Shown: positions 49,082-59,460 of the stretch, one piece after another
Position numbering within the stretch: position 1 is the stretch's first letter
How the letters are laid out: every line of letters begins with the position of its first letter
NCBI GenBank assembly: GCA_036850595.1
Contig: CM072154.1
Location: 18,111,330 to 18,175,329, forward strand
DNA length: 64,000 nucleotides
Source of the DNA: Rhyacichthys aspro
Lineage: Eukaryota > Chordata > Actinopteri > Gobiiformes > Rhyacichthyidae
Reading direction: 5' to 3'
Notes under the pieces: model-generated
Databases searched by the model: none
What the model was told of the DNA's origin: nothing
The model's input: the letters and a program-made list of their open reading frames with translations, nothing else
Made by a program: the position numbers and the translations under genes

Positions 49082-49186
49082 CATGGGCTGAAATGTACCA
49101 GCATGAACTCCATCTTATTAAATAAGATGGATGAACTCCATCTTATTAAATAAGATGGAGTTCATGCTGGTACATTTCAGCCCATG
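49082..49186. repeat. near-perfect 105-bp hairpin in the 3' UTR of the coiled-coil gene
   Basis: Bases 49082-49130 pair with 49138-49186 across a 7-nt loop (atgaact). The stem has 49 positions with one A-A mismatch (49120/49148). The outer 28 bases, beginning catgggctgaaatg, have an exact reverse complement at 49159-49186. The core contains two tandem 28-bp units (49103-49130 and 49131-49158). The structure begins 18 bp after the stop codon. Confidence 0.9.
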
Positions 49187-49189
49187 TTG

Positions 49190-49262
49190 ATGATTAGAAT
49201 CAGGCTTTATTGTCATTATGTGTAACAAATAACAAAACTGCAGACAAACTCTCCATCTGGTG
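49190..49262 (-). mobile_element. possible 3' tail of a LINE- or SINE-type retroelement
   Basis: Read on the minus strand, the stretch ends in acataatgacaataaagc followed by ctgattctaatcat. This resembles the 3' ends of fish CR1/L2/Rex-type retroelements, which carry ATGACAATAAAG and a short terminal repeat. The body is not recognisable, so it is a short truncated copy if it is one at all. Confidence 0.35.
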
Positions 49263-49268
49263 CCAGTA

Positions 49269-49274
49269 AATAAA
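49269..49274 (+). promoter_or_regulatory. candidate polyadenylation signal of the coiled-coil gene
   Basis: AATAAA about 206 bp after the stop codon at 49063. If used, the mRNA contains the 105-nt hairpin. A second AATAAA lies at 49999-50004, and use of that one would also include the second hairpin. Confidence 0.4.
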
Positions 49275-49366
49275 AAAAGAATAATAGATCATAAATAGAA
49301 AGATATAATACAGAGCTCCAAGCCACTGCACTACCGTCTGCCAAACATCCAGTATAAAGAATCACA

Positions 49367-49479
49367 TAGTTTTGAAGCTTGAAGACATCTCATGCCTTGT
49401 TTGGAGATTCCATCAGAAATGATCAGTTCTGATGAAATCTCTTGGACAAGAGTTAGGACATCTTCAAGCTTCAAAACTA
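49367..49479. repeat. imperfect 113-bp inverted repeat
   Basis: The arms begin with an exact 18-bp match (tagttttgaagcttgaag against its complement at the right end), continue with weaker pairing, and close with catcagaa and ttctgatg around an 8-nt loop. The arm sequence (catcagaa, ctcttggacaagag, catcttcaag) recalls a repeat common in teleost genomes. Confidence 0.7.
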
Positions 49480-52400
49480 GTGATCAACACGTACACGTAC
49501 AGATACTAGCCACCTAACTAAAATGCACAAATAAAATCTCTTTAAATGTAAATGTCTTGGGATCAACAAAACCCCAGCCTTTGTTACTGATGACCGTGAA
49601 TTAATGAAAAAGTGGGGACACATCTAGAACAAATGTTCACTAGACTCAGAAGTACTACAAAAAATAAAGGCTCCAAAAAACTGGATGCTATTAAGAAGAT
49701 GAAATTTCAGAAAACAGGTAAAGTAATAAAAATATATATGAAACATATTATAGATACACTAAAATACTGGATTCCTTCAAAAGACCACTCACACAATATA
49801 AGATGAGGAAGTACCACCGTTACCTGCAGGAACGATGTACCAATGAAGCCCAACTATAAGAGTTTAACTACAACATTTTGTTGTTTAATTTTTTGTTGGC
49901 CTAATTATTAACCAAAACGTGGTTGTTACTTGTTCTTTTTAGTCTTTGTCTCTATACGGCAAATTTACCAAATTTATATTTTGTCTGTTTACAAGTAAAA
50001 TAAAGAAATTGCAATGTGATGTTATGTAAACACTAGTGGAGCTCCACAGATATCACTCATGGATGGTTCCACCTGGAGAGCAAGCAGGTGTTTTGTGAGA
50101 ATCTCTTTGATTTGTGACTAGTATACAAGAATACAGTTTTTAAGAGTGAAGTGGAACTGCTCAGACCCAGATCATTTCCATGAGAAACCAACAGCAATGG
50201 CTAGGTAGCTGGTATTTATATTTCCTACTGGGATAAGAAGCTAGGACTGTCAAAAGCATTAACTAACTTGCTTAAACCCTCTCATTCATTTTGTAAGTTT
50301 CAGTTCAAAATCCCTGGACCCCACTGCTGCCCCCTCCTGATTTTACCTCGGGCCATAAGTGTTGCTTTTACTCCTGCGGTTTCACCTTCTCTGCTCCCTG
50401 CTGGGAGCCAACCTGCCCCTCTCTCCACAGGTACAAGTGGCCTGAGGACAAGGCCCCCTGCCAGGCCGGGACACTGTCTGCACTTCCTCCAAAGGCACTG
50501 ACACAATTCTTTTACTATCGCAGGCACATATGCCGGCAGCACGCAGCCACGTTCTCACACATATAACAACCTGTTGATGAGTGTTTCTGAATAGGCTGTT
50601 TATTATTTGTTTGCTCTCTCTGCGTGAGCTCCCAGATCATCCACCTGTTCCCATAATCCTCACTGTCAAACAAAAGAGGCTCAGAGAAAGGCTTCACGGA
50701 AAGAAAGCAGTCACAAAGGAGTGTGAACTGTAGCATTACTGTATGTTCTTACTGGACCCCCTCCTCGAGCAGTGGCAGCCCAGACATGTCGGGCAACAGT
50801 GTGGACTCAGGACTCTGATACAGACGGCCGCGTACTCAGACCCTCCCCGCCGCGACCTGCTTTCAGTCCGACACTATTTCAGAGGTTATTGACGTGTCCG
50901 CCGACTGGGCCGTTCTAAACAACTACCCCGCTGCAACAGGTTACAAGTCCAGCTTCCCGCTCATTAGGCTCTAATTGATTGTAATCTGGCCTTTGAGAAG
51001 TGCTGGCCCACTATGGGGTTGTTCTGCACATGTGAGTGCCCCCACTGTCTCCTCTACTTGTCTGCCGCACTCACCAGCAGGGTTTAAAGTACACACACAA
51101 TTGGTCCTCTCAGATGGAATCATTAAAGCGGGCGGGATAGCATGGGCTCTTTCATACATCAGGCCTCTGTGGACCAGCTTGAGACCAGGGACAGTGGCCA
51201 CTCTGCCTGCCCAGTGGGAGAGCCCCATCCTGGGCAGTCTATTGTTGGCCTCACCCCTTGACTGGCTGCCTGTGGCTTTAGCTGCATTGGCTTGATTTGT
51301 ATGCCAAGGTCCAGGACTAAAGAGAGCCTCGCAGGGGAGCTGGGTCAATATTGGTTTTGAGAGCTTGAGGAAAAATGTCAAAATGTTAAATTCTATTGAC
51401 TTCCCCCCACTGCTATTTGTTTCTGTGGCGAAAGGCCTAGTGGGCCATTAGTGTAAACAGGGCTTTGTCTTAGGGCTCAGCTTCCAGCAGGAGGCTCGCC
51501 AAACAAAAACCTGAAGGTACAGAGTTGGCTTTGGCTTAAAATGACCAAGCTGTGGGGCTGAAGAGAGACCTTAAATGACAAAGACTGAGATAAAGGAAAC
51601 AAACTAATGCCATCTCCACTGACATCCAATAAATAATTGCTCTAAGGGCTTTTGGCATTTAGAAATCTGAGTGCAAATGCTTTAGTGCTAATAGGCTTTC
51701 ATTTGTGTTTTTAAATGCAGCGTGTACCTGCTTCAGTATTTCAGTGATGCTAAAACAGAGATTTAGGGAGAAAGGTTGCAGACCCCATACAAGTGCTGTG
51801 GACATTGCAGACCAAAAGTGAAGCCTTTGAAAAACAGCCACAAAATCCTGGTTTTCTCTGATTTGTTGCTGATGGAATAAGGCTATATCCTTGACGTCCA
51901 CAGATTTAATGAAACGCAACATGAGTCTCTTATTAAAATATACCTGTGCTGTCATCATTTCCAAAGGCTAACATTGTCAAAGCCATGGCAATATCAAAGG
52001 AAGATATATCATTTGTCTGTATCCTGTGCCTTATTCAGTGACCTTTCATGCAAATCTTCCCTCAGTGTTTAATGCGTTACAGAGTTTTGTGGGTAAAAGT
52101 GAGGAGCAGCTGTTTTACTGCCTCTTCCTCATCTCTACACTGTCTCTTTCAGCCCTGCAGGAACACAGGCCTCTTTTGAAAATCACTTCTATTAAAACAG
52201 GGCCATAAACCCGTTCTGCTCGAGTGTCTTCACACCACAGTCCTCTTTGCTTTCTCTTTTGCTGCTGGCATTTTTTTCTGAACTTTATTAGTGCTTTTGT
52301 CTCATTGCAACAGGTCACTTCCTCCAGAGGCAGGACAGGGGCATAACAGTATGGGACGGCCTGAAGGAACGTTTATTTCACTGAAAACTGTAGAGTGGCA

Positions 52401-55400
52401 TTTCTAAAATCTTCTGGCAATAAAAGAGAGCAGGGGTTAGCTTTGGGTTCTGACACATGTTTGCAGAAGTTGGTAGAATCAAAGTATTCATCAGGTCCCA
52501 GGTTGATCTCACTCTAACCCCTGTCTCCTGTCTAGTTAGTGTCACTGAAGCTAATGGGTTACTTAAACACTGTGTGGGAAATCACACGTGGCTGCAAGGT
52601 GACACATTTCTCTCATTGGGCCCTCAGCGGACTAACTGAAGTTGTTCAAGTGTGCAATTCACGGCCGACGACTCTCACTAAACTGTGCCGTAAAATAGTC
52701 TAACAAGGTCAGCTTACACTGTCTGTTTCCAAAACAAATGAAGCTTTTACTGCCGCTCACTTCAGGGAGCTGTGATTTACTGTTTGTATTTGATGCACCG
52801 GTGGCATGTAGAGCCATTACTAAACAAAACAGAGAAACAACAAGCTGTGTCGACCAATCAAGCGCTCCCTTTTCTGGAGGCAAACTGTGATTGGCTAAAG
52901 CTCCTGATCAAGACTGAAAATTCGCATCTATTAAAATCCCTGATGACGTCACAGATGATTCCTATTACAATATACTATTAGGTGATTAAATGTTTCTTTT
53001 TTTCATATGTATAAATATGATATTGATATTATATCAACAGTATACAGTACACTTCAAAAAGAACTGTCAAATTTACAGTAACAAATGTGACACAGCCCTA
53101 AAGAAACACAACAACATAGTGTATTAAGTTACAATATATTTTAGCTGATCTATACAGTGTAATTAATTACTCTTAATTTTAAAATATTTTTACTCATAGT
53201 AAGGACAGTTAGTGTTGTGTGAGATTAAAGTCATTTATGATAAATTTGACCAAAATTATGCATTTTAAACAGTATCAAGTAGTTTTTAATGTAATTCAAT
53301 GTATTTCCTAAAGTTAAATATTTGTGCTATTTTCACTTGTACGGCCATTTTACAGTAGTTCATCGTAAATGTTTCAGACTTTCTTATTTACAGTGTTTTG
53401 TTCTATTTGAACAAAGACATCTTTAACTGTCTTTAAAAATGTAACAGACCAACATTTTCAATAGTGACAAGTCCGGACTGACCAAGTCTTAAACATGTCT
53501 GAGACCAGAGAGCATCAAGACCAAGAACATACATTCCCACTGGTTTTAAAGGCTTTACACTGTTTTAAAAATGTGACCTGTGTTTGACCAGAAAATGTCT
53601 CCCGTTCTGCGTAAAGCATGTATCACTTTAATGCAACATCTTAAAGGTGCTGTGTTTTCTGCGAGGAGCACAATACACTACAGTATGTGCTCCAGGAAAG
53701 GCATCCGTCACCACTGTGAGTACGCACACATGAAAGACGCCTAACACTTGTAAACAGAGGACGCATGTGGTCATGGCAGGACCTCCGAAACCCCGGAGCC
53801 GTCCCGCGTACGCCAAACAAACGGCCACAGTTCCCTTCGGTGGGGCTGAGTTAGCATGAACATATTTACTCATTGTGATTGCCAGCTCTCTGACAGCCCC
53901 TTCTGCTGAGAGAGTGAGCAAACACGGCCCTGTCCCCTGCGGCCGGGCTGTAAACCAAAGGCTGAAAGACGGGGAACAAAAGGAGGAAAAGAGCAGTCAG
54001 AAAGGTAAAGAAAAGAGGCTGGGGTTTGAAAGCATCAGAGTTGAAACAGGGAGAATAAACAGAGCGTGTTTGCATGCACTGCTACTGATACCAGTCGGCC
54101 TTTACAGCTCGGGGTGAAGGAAACTCACTGGAATAAGCATCGAAACCAGTTAAAAGAACAGCCCCTGATAGAAAATGGTAAAATGTTGTGTTCTTCCTTT
54201 AAAACACATGACTGGATTTCACAGACCAATGAGAATAATGTGAGAGTGAATATTCAGTATCTATAAATACACTTGTCTCTGCTTGAAGTTGACTGTTTTA
54301 TGCTTTTTGACATGTTCGGGGCTATAGCCTGTGTTGACATAATGCACAACCTGGGTCAAACCAAAGTCTTCACAGTAATCTGAAGAATCCTGAGGCTGAA
54401 AAATGAAATAAAGTGCCTGACATAAGAGTTGTATTTTCTACTCAACACCATGGCTCTACCTCCAGCCTCTCACTGCTACACACAAGGATTTACTTTTCTG
54501 TATATTCATTTTTGGCAACCAGTTTTTGAAAGGCAGCTTTAAACATGATTACCTGAACCAAACTGTGCTGCACCAACATACCACAGAGGAAATCAGGCTG
54601 TAGTACTTGGTGTATGCTTCTATAGCATGTCTGGAATTAGTGTTTCACAAATCCAGCAATTTTTATCCTTACTTTATTAGGTATATTTTTGGTTTACCAC
54701 ATATTAATTTAAAGTACCTGCCCTTTGCAAATGATTTCTGTGGCATTTCTCTCTTTCTTTTTTTTAAATACAGAAAACCAGGAGTGAGGAGCCATACATA
54801 ATTCAGTATTCAGACCCAGGTTACTCTGCAAACATGTTCTCTCTCATTACCCACATCTTCATTAAGTTTAGAGATGGACATGCATTATTTTTATGGACAT
54901 AGTAGAAATACACAGCACTTGCAGTCACCTGAAGCCTGAATGTTTTGCTGACACTTACTTACACTTGCCCACATGATCTGCATATGCTGTGGGCCCAGGA
55001 AACAGCTGCCCATCTATTGTCGTCTGGAGTTTCGGTTTATGGACAACACGGAGCTCGTAACAAAGCCCGAGTCTGTGCCGAATGACAATGGCCTAAGTGG
55101 GAGGCAGAGCCAAGGGCATGCAGCGTTAAATGAAGTGCAATGTCAGCCCTTTAGTTGTTTTTATTGGCCGGTCAAGTGGATGGAGCGGCCGGGCGGGGGC
55201 AACAGTTAAAGAGGAGGGAGGGTTTTTCACACTTAGGTGCCTATCCTGCCGTTGAGCCATTTGTAACAGGGACGAGCTGTAGATACACGTCGCTTCATTG
55301 TGTCAGGGATAAACCTCTCGCTGCCTTTTATAGTGGCGTATATGTGAAGCATGATTCCTCTTTCATGATGATTTCTTTTCATTGTGTTTGTAATGCTCTG

Positions 55401-56700
55401 ACAAAACATCAATCAGCCCATTTCCTGTCCTGTGTATCAGTCTAACCATGTCCCGAGACAGACACCTGCAGGGTCTAAGCAGCTTTTAGAGCCTCGCTTT
55501 AAAGAAATTATAAAGAAAACCTACTTCAACAGCACTGTCAAACCAGCTTTTACCTGATTAACACTTGCCATATCTGATCTGTCCACAATATTTCCTTGTT
55601 GGGCAGATCTATCTTAAACCGAACCCCCATGCAGAGCTGCTTATTTTGTTTGTTACTTTAGCTGTGAATGTGCACAAGAGTAGTGTTTTGGCTCAAATAC
55701 TATACATCCAGTATATTACCATCTATTCTCTAGACAGACCAGTGGGTCCCAAACACTGGGTCAAGGCCCATAAAGTGTGTGGAAAAAAAGGTCTTTAAGA
55801 ACCACCAGGAGCAAGAAGAATCATCAAAAGAACAATAGAAGGGAACAAACCCATGATGTAAATGACCAAGTAGAATTAAGTGGAAGCTAAAATGAAAAAT
55901 AGGATAAAAATGGGATTCTGTTGACCATTTGAAAGTTGAAGAGATGAGTACTTAGGAATAGCTTTTCTAGAGCAGGTATCAAAGGCAAGACAGGAATGGC
56001 TAAAAAGAATTAGAGTTATGAATATTAACAGTGCGTAACAGGACCATATCATAATACTGTGTGTATGTTCATTTCAGATCCTACAGGCCCATAAGATAGA
56101 CAGCAGTCCAAGGCAGCTTCCTAATAAGGCATTTTAATGAACCTTGACCAACACACAAATGTGTGTTTAGATTTGGTGAATCCAAGTCATATCTATGATC
56201 TCACACTAATAGACTTCATAGAAACAGATTCAAATGTGACTGTGTCAAGTCGTGTCTGTACTGAGGGAGGCACTGTTGGATTTGTTGGATCTTCATGACA
56301 CTGTGAAACAGCACCTAAACCTTTCAAGAAACTTGCAAAAACAAAGTCGATCAGTTGCTTATCCTTCTCTTCGATGCAGACACAGTAAATGAAATAAATA
56401 AATTAATGTACTTATAATGTACAATTAAACTGAGGTTTAGGTGTGTCTAAACCTGTAATAAAAAAGTCAAATGCACTAATCCGGTGCCACAGGTGCACAA
56501 ATACCTGTGTAAGCAGAGGTAATGCTGATAAAAGCTTTTGGAGAGAAAAAAAATGAAGAGGCAAAAGTTCCCACACTTGGACTGTTTTGTTTCTGTGTGT
56601 GTCCTTTCTCTTTTTTCAATCCTTCACTCCAGCAGTGTGCCTGCTGTGAATGAAGCCACGAGGGGAGTGAGGGTGGGGGCTGAAGAATAGCCCAGAGAAA
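49480..56700. other. gene-poor region downstream of the coiled-coil gene
   Basis: No exon was recognised. There are GC-richer islands near 50300-51300 and 53740-53960 with homeobox-like words (taattgatt near 50973) but no coding content; the ORFs (up to 136 codons) have no recognisable motif. A degenerate accaag-type repeat lies at about 53460-53540, and a diverged repeat copy at 54455-54615. Confidence 0.5.
54455..54615 (+). repeat. diverged interspersed repeat, copy 2
   Basis: Related in the same orientation to 44380-44560 by ordered blocks (ctgctacac, aggattta, ttacctg, accaaac, ccacag). Identity is patchy, so both are old copies. Confidence 0.3.
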
Positions 56701-56719
56701 ACCCAACATTGACTCGTGT

Positions 56720-56995
56720 AACTCACCTGGTGGCAAGAGTTTTTGTTTGGTGTTCATTGAGGGAGCGAGCGGCTGGGCGGCCCCTCCCTGAGGCAGAGCG
56801 GTTCCCAGGTACAGGCAGCAGTGGTGGGAGGAGAGTTCCCACCGCGCTCCCTAACCGTTCTCACCGCAGCTCATTGGTGGAGCATTGCCTCATCGTTGAA
56901 ACACGACACTCCTGCAGCAGAACGGGCAGGTGTACGGCCCCGCGGGGCGCACACACCGCCAGACACGAGCACAAAGAGTCATGTGAGGAAAGATG
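56720..56995. promoter_or_regulatory. CpG-rich island, possible promoter
   Basis: About 270 bp are clearly richer in G, C and CpG than the flanks. They contain a CCAAT box (ctcattggtgg near 56870), accgcgctccc, ccccgcggggcgcac near 56938 and several CGs. The ORFs through it read as arginine-rich nonsense. It could be the promoter or noncoding first exon of a gene lying to the right, or a regulatory element. Confidence 0.3.
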
Positions 56996-58529
56996 AGCAA
57001 GTTTCACTCAGCTTTGTCATACCTTCAGTCTCCTCTCACCTCAAATATGTCTTTGTGTTGAGCAGCTGCTGCCGACCTGAGGGCAGGTGTACACAAACAC
57101 TGGGTATTTTGCCAATACATAGGCAAATGAGCCTCTTACGTCAAATAATGCTGCTTCTCGAGCTGCTTTTAAACGAGCTGGGAAAGTAAACAGTGTTTTG
57201 GGTTACATGTTTCTCATTGCATTGTGTTTTTGTCTTGATTTGAATAAAATTTACCTACAACAGTGGAGAAGGAGCTGTCTGACCTGGTTAACCCTTATCA
57301 ATGTATTTCTCTTATCACTGTTTTAAGAGACCACACAAACCAAAACCAAAGTGATGACTGAGACACACATCACACTCATCACAGGGACTATATACTGTAC
57401 TCACCTCCTCCTAATGAGACACTGCCCTATAAACACTTTCTGATGACCTTAGCCTTAATAACGTCATTATCAGAGTAAGCAATGATAGAATGAATGACCT
57501 TTTCCACAGCACGGCAGATGACGCAGCAAAATATCGCCAAACAAAAGTCACAAAACAAATGAAAAGGGTCGCATTTTTTGGCAGAACACAGTGTAAAAGG
57601 GTGAAGAACTACAATTGTGCTGCTAATAAAATAAACAAAATTGCACACCTACGCTGTCATGATGCTGTTACCACTACAACAATTGCAATATGTTGCTGGT
57701 TTATTCTCAGTTTGCTGTCAACATGTAAACAATTTCTTGCCGCCTTAGAGTATTGTTTTGACCCAGATTTTGACCATAACCAAAATATGGCCTCTGTAAA
57801 CAAAGTCCTATAAAATCCAGAGAATCAGAGACAAAACTAAAATGTGTTTGATGCTGAGACGAGTGCAAGACCTTTCCAATCTTCTCTTAACACTCTCCTC
57901 TAACACTACCTTTTATGTTGCCCATGGTCTGCACAAAATCAAACACAACCATACTATTTGCTAAATTCATGTTATCGCTTCTATTTTGCAGCTTTGAGAA
58001 CTATGCAGGGTCACATAAAGGTTTGCGGTTCAACAAGTCACCCGTGCATTATCTCAGTTCGGGCCGGTGTTTCTGAATGGAGACGGAGATATGAGTGAGC
58101 CGGCCGTGCACCTGGGAACGCCGTGAACTCCTGCGTCTCTTCCTGAACGCAGCTCTTATCACAGGATATCATTTCGACTGCAAACACTGACAGATCACTT
58201 CCTGGTGTGGGTTTCGACAAAGGCATGGTTCTCGTGCTTCGACGGGGGCATGTCCTCACCTGAGACCTGCTCGCTGTCACCTCACACTGACTGACAAACA
58301 GCAACAACAGCCGGGAATGTAATGACTTCTGCCTATTGTGTTTTTACTTGTAACACAACTGGATGAAGAGTCTGTTTGACTGTCAATGGTTTATGAAGCA
58401 TATGAAGCGTGGGTGTCCTTACATCCACGGATATCATTTACACACCAGTCAATCTTTAGTCTGCACTGTGAGACTTCAGATTTCTAATTCAAAAACTACT
58501 TGAAGCATAGTCACCATCCTTTCACTCCA

Positions 58530-58675
58530 CACCTGCACTGTTTGGTCCATCAGACTTTTCCATTTGGTTCAAACCAGACCTTCAGGTGTGAAAGCGCCAG
58601 TGGACTGTGGTTCGGACCGTACAGCTGCTCCTTGGTCTCAGTCTGGACCAAACTGAACCAAATCCCTGTTCATTT
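58530..58675. mobile_element. MITE-like inverted repeat (tentative)
   Basis: tttggtccatc and catttggttcaaaccagacc near the left are mirrored by ggtctcagtctggaccaaac and tgaaccaaa near the right, with gtgtgaaagcgcc inside. Similar ggtccggaccaaact and gtgtgaaagc words are common in nonautonomous fish DNA transposons. Ends were not defined. Confidence 0.35.
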
Positions 58676-59436
58676 GTACTGATGTAGCATGTCTGGTGAT
58701 ACTTCAGTCTTTCAGGCCAAATGCAGGAAGGCACAGCCGATTAAACACATGAAGAAGAGCGAACAGAGGCGGGAAACAGGTTTAAAAAGCATACAACGGA
58801 TAGATTATGTTGTTTTATGTTTTGTATGGGTCTGTTTTTACCTGTAATCTGCTGCAAATGCCTCCTGTAAAGCCAATATTGCCTAATGAGAGTTATGGTG
58901 GTTCAAATCATGCCTTGAACAGTGCAGTGCAGTTTCACCACAAACTAAAACCTAATTAACACTGCGTAACAATTTGAAAGTTCTCAGTGTGGACCTTGGT
59001 GCAGACTTTCAGAAGAGAAATTGCCTTTGCGTATATGACTGGTTCTTCTGTAACAGCATGCAGCAGATGGTCCATGTTGGTCCATATAGCATCCATCCTG
59101 CTGTATGTGTATCTCTTCCCAGCATTTTAAGTGAGTATTGTCACAGGCGTTCATCAACTCATGTGTACAGTTTCAACGTGGTAAGAAGCTGTCTCATCAC
59201 TGCTCATGACTGCTTATTCACCATCTGTTAATGACTCATTAGTCCCTGTCGTTTGCAGTGCACTCTTCTCTCAAAATGCATTCATGGCAGATTTACAGTT
59301 CCAGCTGAGCCCATTAAGTTTACTTCATGTTTCCTGCGCTTTGTAAGAAGGTGATCCTTATACAAAGCCTTTCTTGTGAAACATTAACCGTCATTGTTTA
59401 TCTTTCCTCAGGTTTAAAGCATTAAGTGTCTGTACC

Positions 59437-59460
59437 TGTGTGTGTGTGTGTGTGTGTGTG
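59437..59460. repeat. TG dinucleotide microsatellite
   Basis: Twelve TG units in a row, with a further short gtgtgtgtgtgtg stretch near 59477. Confidence 0.95.

Noticed and set aside
49082..49186. microRNA precursor interpretation of the long hairpin
   Set aside because: The stem is longer and more perfect than a typical animal microRNA precursor and contains tandem 28-bp units, favouring a recent fold-back. Small-RNA data would be needed to reconsider.
50971..51381. 136-codon minus-strand ORF in a GC-richer stretch
   Set aside because: The opposite strand is open over almost the same interval, no motif is visible, and the composition is that of noncoding GC-rich DNA.
56709..57189. Arg-rich ORFs of 95 and 122 codons across the CpG-rich block
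   Set aside because: They are open because of CpG-rich composition. I looked for an agrin-like signal peptide or first exon and did not find one.
58895..58925. tRNA B-box-like word ggttcaaatca
   Set aside because: No matching A box or cloverleaf-forming arms lie upstream at the right distance.
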